Shown piece after piece: positions 43,248-54,207 of a stretch of DNA of 64,000 nt. A program made the position numbers and the translations under genes. This DNA comes from Lewinellaceae bacterium (lineage in GTDB: Bacteria > Bacteroidota > Bacteroidia > Chitinophagales > Saprospiraceae). Position 1 is the first letter of the stretch; each line of letters starts with the position of its first letter. The DNA is taken from the NCBI GenBank assembly GCA_016711435.1, contig JADJSY010000011.1, forward strand, positions 175,533 through 239,532, read 5' to 3'. Under the pieces are notes generated by a model, which worked only from the letters and a program-made list of their open reading frames with translations, had not been told where the DNA came from and searched no databases.

Positions 43248-46200
43248 ATGAAACCGATCAGAACTATCCTATACTTATTCGCTGCCCTGTTCCTTTTTTG
43301 CAGCCCCTTAGTCGCTCAAAATCAGGTGATGATAACGGTGCATCTCAGCCCGCCTTACAGCCACCGTTTTGCAGATTACAACCAGTACCAGGTGCAACTA
43401 TTCCTCTCGCTGACCAACACGACGCAGCAGGAATTGCAAATGAAAGTCATCGGGGAAATCAACGGCCAGGGCAACGGGCTTTTTATAAAACCCGCCCGGA
43501 TTACATTCCCAACCAGATCATTACCCTGGCGCCGGGTGAAACCCGCCAATTCCGGGGCAACGAACTGACCGGACACTTTGACCGAAATAACACCGAAGAC
43601 AATATTTCCGATCAATTAGAAACAGACATCGTGCGCTCGGGCCTGCTACCCCAGGATGTGTACTAGTACTGCATCCAGGTGGTGGATATCAATACGCTGG
43701 CGGCATTGGGCAGGCGCTGCACCTTCATACCAGTGCAATACCTCACATCACCGCAGACCAATCTGCCGTTGTGCGGCGACCCTTATGATTTGCAAATCTC
43801 GCCGGTGATCAATTTTTCCTGGCTCTCGCCGGTAGGCGGGGGAATGGGCGATGCCAACCTGCGCTATGATTTTTACCTGTTGCCGGTCCCTGAAGGCCAG
43901 GATCCAGCCCAAATGCTCGACCTGGCTATGGACGGGCAGCCGGTGGGAAATGTGTTTACCTGGCCGAATATTATGGGTACCAGTTTCCAGTACAATACCC
44001 TGCAATTGCCAAGTTTAATGCCCGGGCGCTACGCCTGGGGCGTAGTGGCCCGCGACATCAACGGGCTGGTGGGTATTGAAAATGGAGGGAAAAGCCAGTT
44101 TTGTACGATACTTATTGAAGAAGATGATGGAAATAATTTAGCAGGTGAAAACAACGGCGATGCCATTTTTCGGGTCGATTGCAGCTGCAAATCGCCCGCA
44201 CAGCCGCCCGGTGGCGCTGCTGCCAACCAATTGCTCCAGCCCGGTACCGACATTCAGGTGGGATTTTACACCATGCGCGTACTGAGCACCGACGGCAATG
44301 GCAATGGATCCGGCCGTATTTCCATGCCCGGTTTTCCCGGCGGCGTGAGCCTGCCCATTTTAGTCAATTTCACCGGCGTAGACATCAACGGCGACCGGAA
44401 AATGATCGCAGGAATGGTTCGGGCGCAAGTAAAATCCGATGTGGGTTTTTTGCCTGAAATCGTTGATCCGCAACTGGCGACGCTGCCGCTGGGGACTTCG
44501 GAAATCGGCCAGTTGGATCAGTATTTTGTACAAAATGCCGGTCAGTTGATGAGCCAGATCGGTAATGGCTTAGACGCGAGCGGATTTAAGTTGCCGCTGG
44601 GTTTGGACAAAGAAATCGGTGGGCAGCAAGTGGTGGTAGCCATTACCGGGCTGCAATTCGACGCCACCCGGGCCGCTATGGATGCCGCCGTTGTGCTTAA
44701 TCTGGTGGACGCGGGTACTAAAATTGCGCTGAGCGGGCGCGGCATTTGCCTGAAAGACGGCCTCGGGCTGTGTGGCGAAGCGGAACTGTTCCTTGCTGAA
44801 AACCTCGAATTGCCCGCTATCAATATGGGGCTGCGCGGTTTGCAAGGCGCACAAAATGCCAACCAGGCCACGCGGGTTCGGTTTGACAAAGACGGTTTCA
44901 AAAACCTGCACATCGAAGCATTTTACCGTTTTTCGGCACAAACGCTCACAAAACTCCAGGGCGGCGGTCAGGTGGAAGCCAGATTGACTGCCGATACGGA
45001 CAAAGGCTGGAGCGATTGGGTGGCCACCATCGGCATGGATGCGTTTCGTATCAACGGCGTGAACGATTTCGCTTTCCATCCGGGTACTGCCGTGTACGAC
45101 CATTCGTCGAGGTTGAATCCCGACAACATGCCCGGCGATTATGCGGAGGCCCAAAGTCCTACCTGGATGGGTTTTTTCCTGCAAACCATGCAGGTAGATT
45201 TGCCGCCGATCATCAAGAACCGGCATACCAACCAGGCACTTTCCGGCTCTGCCAACAATATCATTATTGACGGCAACGGCGTGACGGGTTCGCTCAACCT
45301 GAATAATATCCTCGCCATCGGCGACGGCGGCTCGGAAAACTGGCAGTTTTCGGTAGATCGCTTTACGGTAAAATTCCTGAGAAACACCTTTCAGAGCGGC
45401 GGATTTGAAGGCCGTTTGCTGTTACCGATTACCAGCCGGGGCGTTCAATCCCAACTGATTTACAGCAGTTTGCTGAGTTATACCAACGGGCAGTTTGCCT
45501 ACAATTTTGTGGTGCAGCCCCGCCGTGATCTCGAGGTGGATTTGTTTGCGGCGATGTTTGTGCTGGCTCCAAATTCCAACATCACGATTGCCTATTCCGG
45601 CCAAAGCGGTTTTGAAGCCTCGGCGCGTTTGAGTGGCGAATTCAGTATCGGCGGAAAATTTGTCAACGATCTGCCGCGTATCCAGCTGGCGGAAGTGCAT
45701 TTTCAAAACCTGGGCCTGACTACCCGTTCGCCGTTTTACACCCCCGGCCAGATACAGGCTTCACTGGGTAGCCCGCCGAAATCGGTCGGCGGGTTCCCGT
45801 TCAATGTGACGAAATGGGAATTGGTAACCATCGGCCTGAAAGCAACCGTGGATATGCAATTATCGGATCATGTCGGGTTCCTGCCCAACGCCAAAACCGC
45901 CTTTACCATTTTCGGAAAATTTGATGGCGCTACACCGACGTTCGACCGGTTTGCACTGAATCGCATCGAGATCGACGCCGATTTTTCGGTGCTGCACGTC
46001 AAAGGCGGGTTGGAGTTTTACTCCAAAAATCCTGTCTGGGGCGATGGTTTCCAGGGAGCGGTAGATGCTGTTTTCCCGCCGGGTTTTGCGGTGAAAAGCC
46101 GGATTCAGGTGGGCGACAAAGATGGCGTGGATTACTGGTATGTGGACGGGAAAACCGATTTCGGCGGCGGCGGCGAAGATTTTACAGCAGGCATGGATGC

Positions 46201-49200
46201 TTTCGGTTTTTCCGGCGGCGGCAGTTACAACATGGAAATGCTGAATTTTCAGCGTGAAAATGACATCACGGAAACCAGGCCGCCGGACGGTATGGCTTTG
46301 GGTTCTACGCCGAGCGGGATCAATTACCGGATCAAAAACGGCACCTCTACCCTGCGCGCATCCTTAGTTTTCGGCCTGGGTACCAAGGAGTTATTCAATG
46401 TCAACGGCGAAATGATGGTCACTTTCAATGGAGGAGGCGTGGAAAAAATCTTGATTGGTGGAGATGGCCGCATGTTCGGCAGCCCGGGCAGTACCGGGAT
46501 GCTCAATGGCGGCTTCAGGATTGAATATGATTTTCCACAAAAAATATTAGCCCTGCACATCGATATGACGATGAATTTCGTGGTCATCACAGGGCGGGGC
46601 AGCCTGGACACTTATTCAAACGGCACCAACGGCGACTGGCATTTCAAACTGGGCCGCCCGAAAACATACGGTCACCCGATGTCGCTGACATTCGAAATGG
46701 GCCTGCCGCTCAAAATCACCGCTTCCGGCTATTTCCAGGCGGGTAATTTTGAAGTAGATGGTTTGCCTACCGAGCTGCCGGAAGTGATGATGCGTTTGTT
46801 TCCCGATTACGCTACCCGCTACGGCCGCACAGACAGGAGCCGTACACAACGGGGCGATGCCATCCTGCTGGGAATGTCCCTGGAAGCCTCTTTTGAGCAG
46901 AACTACCTTATTTTTTATGGTCGGTTGCGTGGCGCTTTCGGTTTCGATTTGCTGCTGCAAAAAGTGCAGGGCGGCTGCAACGGCCTCGACAAGGTCGGCA
47001 TGGACGGCTGGTACGGCAACGGGCAGTTTTACGCGGGCATTGAAGCCTCTATCGGTATCGAGGTGGATTTGTTTTTCATCAGCGGAAAATTCGAGATTCT
47101 GGCGGTTGGTTTTGGCGGGCTGCTAACGGGCGGCGGGCCGGAGCCGACCTGGATGAAAGGGGAAGTGGGCGGTTTTTACAGCATTCTGGGCGGATTGGTG
47201 GAAGGACATTGTTCGTTTGATTTTTCCGTCGGACAGATTTGTGTACCCAGCAACGATCCATTAGCGGCGCTGAAAGTAATCAACGAAATTGAGCCGAAAC
47301 CCCGAAGCCAGGCAGACCCGCAGGTAGATGAACTCCAGGAAATTTTCCTGGAACCGGCCGCTTCGGTCAATCTGCGCATGGGCAGGGAGTTTTTCCTGGA
47401 AGAAACCAAAGTGGTGAACGATCAAGCGCAAACGATACCCCGCCTGTTCAAATTTGAAAGAGAAGACCTGAAAGTAACCATGCGGGTGGATAAGCCGAAT
47501 ACCGCTCCTATCGAGATTACGCTGGAATATGACGCCGATGGTTACGGTATGCTCGCCAGCCCCAACCAGTACCTCACGCCGGAAACGGACTATATCGTCA
47601 CGTTCACTGCGAATGTAAAAGAATGCCGAATGGAGAGCATTACGACGTATTCTTCTCAAAATATCGAACAACAAGGGTATTCGGTCCTGAAATCCGGCAC
47701 CTGTAACGGCGGCGGCTGGGATATCGCAAAACTTGCCAATGGCACTCCGTTTAAAGAAGAACGCCTGATCAAATTCACGACCAATGGCGGCCCCATGCGC
47801 CTCGATCCGAAACAGGTCATTTACAGTCTGCCCCATCACGGTCAGCGTTTTTATTGCTACGGCGATTTCACCCAACAGGCGATTCTGGCGATGGACGATG
47901 ATAAAGAACGGGTGATGACGGCCGATCTGTTCTTCAGACCCGACCGGGCCAATACCACTAACCCCCGCCTGAAACTGCGCTTAGTGCCCTCGGGCGCTAA
48001 CGCCGATGCCCTGGATGCCTTGGAAGTGGAAGTCATGGCCGGAGGTATTTACGATCCAAGTCTGGACCAAGGCCCCTTCGGCCAGTCGAACTACTATGCG
48101 ACCAAAGCCCAGAATTACTGGATCGCACCGCTGCTGCGCTCTTTGGCGCCCGATGTCACCTATGGCGCTCAGTTTTTCCTGGAATGGGACGCGCCTCCGG
48201 CGCCAAATAACCCCGACAACCAAAACATGGGCCGGATGGCTACCGTGATAAAACAAACGGTCGTGGCACGTGGCATGGCGACCATCACCGAACGCGAACT
48301 CAACCTGAAAAAATACCGTTTAAAAAGTAACCAGCGCGAGGTGTACCGTTACCATTTTAAAGCCAGTCAGTACTCGTCGATTGAGTGGAAACTCAATGAC
48401 CTGAAGCGCAACCAATTGGTTTACAAACAAATAAAGCCCGGCGAAGAGTTGATTCTCTCTTCGGAAATCACTGCGCCCGCCTCGCTCGACTGGAACCTGG
48501 TAGCGCAGCGCTTGCAACAAATATATCCGCCCGAGGCATTGAATCCGGTGCGCGACCGGAATATCGGCGCCCAGGGGGTTTTCCTGAGCAAAGCCGGCTA
48601 CGACGGCCCGGAAAAATTTGATATATTCGATGTGTACGGTTTTGAAAAAACAATCGGCGCCAAGCGATATCAGGTGCAACCGCTTATTTCTTTGGACGGA
48701 GACCAACTGATCAACTGGTGGCGGGAACAATTTGAACAGGCTGAAACCATATTGCTGCAAAACGGCATTCGGGAGGCATACCTTCCAACGCCCGGTATCG
48801 AACGATCCGGCTGGATTTTTACAGAACCGGTATTGAAAATATACGGCGTTATGGACTCCATTACGACGAGCGGGGCATTGGGTAATGGCAATCCGAACAT
48901 GGTATCGACACTCAATTCATCCAATCTTCAATCTTTCCTGTCGCCAAACAACCAGAACCCCAATATGGTGCAAAACGTTATGGCGCCTTCCGGCAACTAC
49001 CTGCTGGAAGTCAGGCGCGATGTAGAACGTATGATGGGTACGATACCCGGCGCAATGCCGCCTGGTATGAACTGGCTGAACAACATGATAAACGGGGCGG
49101 GCTGGGCGGCTGGATCGGCGCTTCAGACGGCCCGATGAACGAACAGTTGATGACCAATATCGGTATGTCCTACGACTTTGTCAGCGGCCTGCAACAACCC

Positions 49201-49305
49201 GGTATCAGCATACCAACCATCGGAACCAGCGGCGGCGGTATTCAAATCAATGCCATGCAGGGCGCCGGCGCACCGAGAGCGGGTATGATTAATATCGGAA
49301 ATTGA
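43248..49305 (+). pseudogene. Giant surface protein, TANFOR-like start, broken by two indels and one TAG
   Basis: One long gene of about 2,018 codons in pieces. Piece one starts at the ATG at 43248 (signal peptide ending SPLVAQ). An indel at about 43480-43490 (T5 or A4 one base short) moves the frame to YIPNQIITLAPGETRQF. That frame meets TAG at 43664-43666 between DVY and YCIQVVD, where CAG (Gln) is expected from the repeated Gln-Tyr/Phe-Cys pattern of the family. It then stays open to about 49099, where one missing G shifts the end; the true tail seems to read to the TGA at 49303. The N-terminal 250 residues resemble Bacteroidota proteins carrying a TANFOR-type domain (inference). The rest is beta-rich with Gly/Asn turns, of unknown role. 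Partly assembly error, or a decayed gene. Confidence 0.72.
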
Positions 49306-49331
49306 TGTGCGAGGGTAGTAGTAGCCTTCAT

Positions 49332-49355
49332 GTGCGGGGTCGTAAGACCCGCACG
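49332..49355. repeat. REP head, isolated copy
   Basis: GTGCGGGGTCGTAAGACCC followed by GCACG. It is the head sequence of the transposase-linked REP doublets. An inverse, CCTTACGACCCCGCAT, lies at 49479-49497, so this may be a worn doublet with the hairpin at 49419 inside it. Confidence 0.75.
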
Positions 49356-49418
49356 AAACGAGTAGAGCTCTACTTAATCTAGGGCTACAATGTAGAATTT
49401 GAATTCGCTTTTTTTCCA

Positions 49419-49450
49419 ACTTCCCGAAAGTTTGAAACTTTCGGGAAGTT
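49419..49450. repeat. Perfect hairpin AACTTCCCGAAAGTT / AACTTTCGGGAAGTT
   Basis: Two 15-bp exact inverse arms around TGA. Second copy of the hairpin family at 19078. It lies between two plus-strand genes (43248 and 49518), so it could act as an attenuator or simply be a small dispersed repeat. No T run follows. Confidence 0.75.
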
Positions 49451-49478
49451 TCGCTCTAAGAACCAGGAATAATTATGC

Positions 49479-49497
49479 CGGCCTTACGACCCCGCAT
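49479..49497. repeat. REP head, inverse orientation
   Basis: CCGGCCTTACGACCCCGCAT, the inverse of the head at 49332, with one change in the heptamer before TTACGACC. It ends about 20 bases before the start of the gene at 49518. Confidence 0.65.
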
Positions 49498-49517
49498 CTC
49501 TAAACACAACACCTGTT

Positions 49518-51580
49518 ATGAAAAAAATAAGTTGTTTCCTCCTTTTTTCCCTCCTGTACCTGTGCGGCATCCACGGGCAAAACCGCGCGCAACTGCGCCT
49601 GATCGGTGCGGCTGTCGGCGATTCCGTGGTGCTGCGCTGGGCAGTTGCCAACGACGATGCCTGGCCCAGGGCCAATATTGCGGGCTATGTGCTGCAGCGC
49701 ACGGAACTGGATACGAAAAACAAAGTAGTCGGGCGTTCCTTGCAGCGCATAACACCGGATACCATTCGCCCCTGGACGTATGCTTCCCTCGAAAAGAAGA
49801 TCAACCGGCAAGACACTTTTGCGCTGCTGGCTGCACAGTGCCTTTATGGTAAATCCATGCGCACCCAAACGGTGAGCGGCGATCTGATCGCGGCCTTGAA
49901 AGAGGCCGATACCGAGCTCAGCAACCGGCACGGCTTTGCCCTGATCGCTGCCGACCTCTCGGCCCAGGCGGCTGATATTTTGGGCTGGCGCTGGGTAGAC
50001 CGGGACATTAAAAAGGGGCATAAGTACCTCTACCTGCTCCACTGCCCCCGGTTGAATGGTCAGGCAATGTCCGATACTGCCATGTACATGATTAAACCCG
50101 AAGAGTACCTGTCGCTCAAGGCGCCCGAACCGCCGGTTTTGATCAGCAGCGAGGGCCATATTTCCCTGACCTGGGAAAAGCAGCCGCAGTTTTCGGCGTA
50201 TTACCCGGAGCGCTCCACAGATGGTATTCATTTTCAACGGCTTACCGAAAAACCTTATATGGAATGGATTCCCAGAGACCGGCCCAACCGCGATTCCATG
50301 AGTTTTGTCGACTCCGTCGGCGTCAATTACAAACGGTTCTATTACCGGCTGGTCGGCATCAATCCTTTCGCCCAGTTATCGCCGCCTTCGCGTGCAGTAG
50401 CCGGCATGGCCGTCGACCGCACGCCGCCACCTGCGCCGGAAGACATCCAGTTGGAAAATATTGGCGAGGGGCAGGTAAAGTTGAACTGGGTCAATCCACC
50501 GAATGCCGAACCTGTACTGGGCCTTGTCATCGGCAAAACCCCGGAACCATCCACGCCGGTTATCCGCATCAATGCAACGCTGCTGCCGCCCGGAACCACT
50601 GAATTTACAGATGAATTTGCCTGGCAGTTCGGGACGAATTTTTACACCGTAGGGCTGGTGGATACGGCAGGAAATATCGGCTGGTCGTCGCTGCTGTATG
50701 TGGTCATGGAGGATTACGCCCCGCCGGCCCAACCCAGCGGCTTGCAGGGCAGTATCGATACCGCCGGTCTGGTAAAACTCTGGTGGAACCTCGGCTCCGA
50801 CTTCGATTTGAAGGGTTACAACCTCTACGCCGCCAACCAGGCCGATCACGTGTTCATCCCTTTGGCCGATACCCTGATTACGGATACGGTGTTTCAATAC
50901 CGGATTGATTTGAACAACCTGACCGAACGTATTTACTTCAAAATCAAGGCTTTCGATCAAAATTTAAAAGAAAGTGTCGCTTCCGAAGTGCTTGAACTCA
51001 CAAAGCCGGATGTAGTGCCGCCCGATGCCCCTGTTTTTGATGATTACAAGGTGACTGAACATGCGGTGTATCTCCACTGGCGTCCGGCAAGCAGCAGTGA
51101 TGTGGCTGCCCAGCAACTGCTGCGTCGTTCTGCGGGCAATGCCTGGGCTATCCTTGAGACACTTCCAATCGAAGCCCGTTCCTGGACGGATACGCTGCTG
51201 ACAGCCGGCCAAACCTGGGAATACGCCATTCAGGCGGTCGACGATGCGGGTCTGCTTTCCGAACCTTCCTTTCCGGTAGGGGTGAAAATCCCGGCGTCCG
51301 CCAAAAAAGAAGTGTCTCCGGTTTGAAAGCCGTTTGGGACGAAGCAAAAAATCAGGTTCAACTCAGCTGGCAGTCCGATGCAGCATACGATCACTTGCTG
51401 ATCTACCGCGCCGATGCAGATAACGGGCTGGAATTGTGGGCAAAAGTACCTGGCAATACCATTTCATTCAGCGATAAACCGCTTCGGGCGGGCAAATTCA
51501 CTTACGCCCTCAAACCGCTGTACGCCGGTGGCGGCGAAGGTTTTTTGTCCGAAGAAGCGGTGGTTGAAACGGGAAAATGA
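49518..51580 (+). CDS. Exported fibronectin-type-III protein, frameshifted near the C-terminus
   Basis: Starts at the ATG at 49518 (signal peptide MKKISCFLLFSLLYLCGIHG). The frame is open for 602 codons to 51326, then stops. An A6 run at 51303-51308, if A7, joins it to the frame that continues SGLKAVWDEAKNQVQLSW to the TGA at 51580, giving about 686 residues. There are four to five fibronectin-III-like domains: PEPPVLISSEGHISLTWEK, PAPEDIQLENIGEGQVKLNW, PPAQPSGLQGSIDTAGLVKLWW, PDAPVFDDYKVTEHAVYLHW and the last one after the break. No sorting domain is seen, so it may be held by partners. Third gene of the exported cluster. Confidence 0.8.
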
Positions 51581-51585
51581 AAGGA

Positions 51586-51748
51586 AGGGTTGAGGGTTGA
51601 GATGTTGAGATTGTTGAGGGTGGTAACCACCCAAGCCACAAACCTCACAACCTCAAACCTTTCAATCTACAGGCCTGAAACACCCAAACTCAAACTACAA
51701 CAAAATGCCAAGGGGGATACCTCTCTCACTCTCTCACATCTCTTAACA
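51586..51748. repeat. Heptad palindrome (GGTTGAG type) plus a CTCACTC tract
   Basis: GGGTTGAGGGTTGAGATGTTG (from 51587) and inverse CCTCACAACCTCAAACC (51642-51660) flank GGTGGTAACCACC. CAGGCCTGAAACACCC follows (core of the 26336 type), then ACCTCTCTCACTCTCTCAC up to 51746. Two arm types and two cores sit side by side in a gap of about 170 bp between codirectional genes. Confidence 0.68.
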
Positions 51749-51752
51749 TCCT

Positions 51753-52235
51753 ATGCAAAAAACATTTTTCTTCTTACTCCTGGCGCTACCGATCCTGGCG
51801 CAGGCGCAAACCGATCCGCCGCTGGTGGCTTCCGGCAATTACCAGAATGATTCCTATCAATGGTCTTTTGCCGTGGGCGATCTGGCCATTCTGACCCTGC
51901 CATCCACGGCCAATATATGGTCGCAAGGTTCTATCCAGCCCGATCTGGGTATCGTGCCGGTACATCAGGCGAATCTGCCCGATGTGACGATTCAACTGTA
52001 TCCCAATCCGACAGCGGATGTGCTGTATTGTCAAATAACGGCACCGACGTCTGTCAAAGACCTCCAAATGGATGTTTTTGATACAAATGGCCGTGTTGTT
52101 CTGGATTACTCCATCCTTGTCACGAACCGCGAACAGACGCGTATTTCACTCGCCAGTTTACCCGCCGGCCACTATTTTTTGCGCTTTACAGACGTCCAGG
52201 GCAGGTGGATGACCCATTCATTTCAAAAAATTTAA
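51753..52235 (+). CDS. Short secreted protein with type A T9SS sorting domain
   Basis: 160 residues. Signal peptide MQKTFFFLLLALPILAQAQ, then about 60 residues with repeated aromatic strands (GNYQNDSYQWSFAVGDLAILTL) that resemble part of a beta-sandwich, then a full type A sorting domain (VTIQLYPNPTADVLYCQIT, FDTNGRVVLDYS, LPAGHYFLRFTD). It is probably the T9SS-exported cargo of the cluster, or a small surface anchor. The next gene starts 12 bases after its stop. Confidence 0.85.
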   Translation: MQKTFFFLLLALPILAQAQTDPPLVASGNYQNDSYQWSFAVGDLAILTLPSTANIWSQGSIQPDLGIVPVHQANLPDVTIQLYPNPTADVLYCQITAPTSVKDLQMDVFDTNGRVVLDYSILVTNREQTRISLASLPAGHYFLRFTDVQGRWMTHSFQKI

Positions 52236-52247
52236 ACAACCCTCATC

Positions 52248-54097
52248 ATGCAAAGGAATATTTTTATCTGGTTCGTTTTTATCATTTGCAGTATTCAACT
52301 GGCGGCACAAATGCCCACCGGTTTTGCTTACCAGGCAGCCCTGCGCAACACACAAGGCGCACTCTTGTCCAATGAAAATGTAGTCGTCTATTTTCACCTT
52401 CAAAGCGACATCAACGGAGGCGTTTTATATTCTGAAAAACATACGGCATCAACCAATAACCTCGGCCTGGTTAACCTCACTGTGGGCGGCGGGCAGGCGC
52501 TTTCGGGCGACTTTAACGCCATCAACTGGGCCACGCCCAAATTCCTGAAAGTTGAGTTGGACGTGGACGGGCAAGGTGTTAACTTTTTGGGAACCAATGA
52601 GTTGTTCGCAGTGCCGTATGCCATGTTCGCAGCCAATGTCGGCTCTTTGGGCGATATCGTCCTCAGCCCGGCACTCGCGGGCGCCGGTACGGAAGAAGAC
52701 CCTTTTCGACTCGCCCAGCAGGGCGCAACAGACGGGCAGATACTCAAATGGAGCAGTGCTGCCGGGTACTGGATTCCCGCCAACGATGAGGGCGGCGGTA
52801 CGAATCAGGGCGACAACTGGGGCACCCAGGTCGTCAATACGGACGCAAGTTTGCAAGGAAATGGAACGGCTGGTAATCCCCTGAAAATTACAGCACAAAA
52901 TGCACAACCCGGCCAGGCATTAGTCTGGAACGGCACGAACTGGGTTCCGACTACGGCCACCGGTCCGCAAGGCCCGGCAGGCCCGATTGGATTGACCGGC
53001 GCGACTGGGCCACAAGGCCCGGCGGGTCCAACCGGACAAACAGGCGCTACCGGCCCACAAGGTGCTACCGGTCCGATTGGATTGACCGGCGCGCGGCGCA
53101 AGGCCCCGCAGGCCCAATCGGATTAACGGGCGCGACCGGCCCACAAGGTGCTACCGGTCCGATTGGATTGACCGGCGCGACCGGCCCACAAGGCCCCGCA
53201 GGCTCAACCGGACAAACCGGCGCTACCGGCGCTACCGGCCCGATTGGTTTGACGGGCGCCACCGGCCCGGCTGGTCCAACCGGACAAACAGGTGCGACCG
53301 GCCCACAAGGCCCTGCCGGTCCGATTGGGTTGACCGGCCCGCAAGGGCAAACTGGCCCCCAAGGCCCACAAGGCAATACCGGCGCCACCGGCCCGCAAGG
53401 CCCGGCGGGTACATACACGGCCGGAACGGGTATTCTCATCAACGGCAACACACTCTCCGTCAATACGACACAGATTACAGCCAGCGGCGCTGCAGGCGGT
53501 GATTTAGGCGGAACATACCCCAATCCTTCCGTTCAAAAAGTGAAAGGGAAAAGTTTTGATTTTGCCGGATATGTTCCAAATGAAATCTATACCCTGAAAT
53601 ATTTTGGAAGTGAAGGCGTATTGCTCAGCTACGACTACGGCAGTGAATGGTATACCACCGGTGGGGCCGAAGGAACCACCACACTCACCAACGGCAGCGC
53701 GCTGTTGCCCTGGGGGAATAACGTAATGGACCTGGGCTCCAACGGGCAAAAATGGCAGGTGGTGTATTGTACTGATCTCGTGCTTGGGTCTGACCGCAAG
53801 ATTAAAAAGAATATCGCACCGGTTACTTACGGTATTGATGCTTTAAAACGTTTGAAACCAGTAAGTTATGAATTCATTGAAGATAAGAAAAACCAGCAGC
53901 GCTTCGGTTTTATCGCGCAGGAACTGGAAGAAGTGATGCCGGAACTTATTCGCAAGGATGCGTCGGATAATTACAGTGTCAGTTACTTAGACATGATCTC
54001 TATTCTGGTAAAATCAGTGCAGGAACAGCAGGCGGTGATTGAGCAGCAGCAAAAAGAGATACAGGCGATTAAAGCGGAATTGGAGCGGAGAAAGTGA
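52248..54097 (+). CDS. Collagen-like protein with S74 endosialidase-chaperone C-terminus, frameshifted in the repeats
   Basis: Signal peptide [21 protein letters not shown], then the common Bacteroidota entry domain ([51 protein letters not shown]). From about residue 235 comes a run of Gly-x-y triplets ([19 protein letters not shown]), which is broken at about 53091-53100 by a small deletion within near-identical 30-60 bp units; the other frame carries on to the end. The tail holds [33 protein letters not shown], the S74 intramolecular chaperone with its Ser-Lys autocleavage motif, and a final coiled coil ([15 protein letters not shown]). Known role of the module: trimerises beta-helix or collagen stalks, then may cut itself off. 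About 616 residues if repaired. Confidence 0.82.
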
Positions 54098-54100
54098 GTT

Positions 54101-54207
54101 TTTATAGGAATGAGGAATGAGGAATGAGGAATGATAATAGCCGCTCGGAAAAAGTGGGCGGACATCACGCTCGGTCATCCCTCATTCCTCATCCCTCATT
54201 CCTATAA
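54101..54207. repeat. Heptad-arm palindrome (GAATGAG type), convergent junction
   Basis: TTATAGGAATGAGGAATGAG and on (54101-54134) is mirrored by TCATCCCTCATTCCTCATCC and on (54175-54207), about 33 bp per arm, around a 40-base core with CCGCTCGG and CGCTCGG. It touches the TAA stop of the CHAT gene (54208) and lies four bases from the stop of the S74 gene. Confidence 0.8.

Noticed and set aside
52248..54097. Tail-fibre-like gene considered as part of a prophage, or as a diversity-generating retroelement target
   Set aside because: No capsid, terminase, portal, integrase or reverse transcriptase gene is nearby, and no template repeat was noticed. The signal peptide and Bacteroidota entry domain point to a cellular exported protein.
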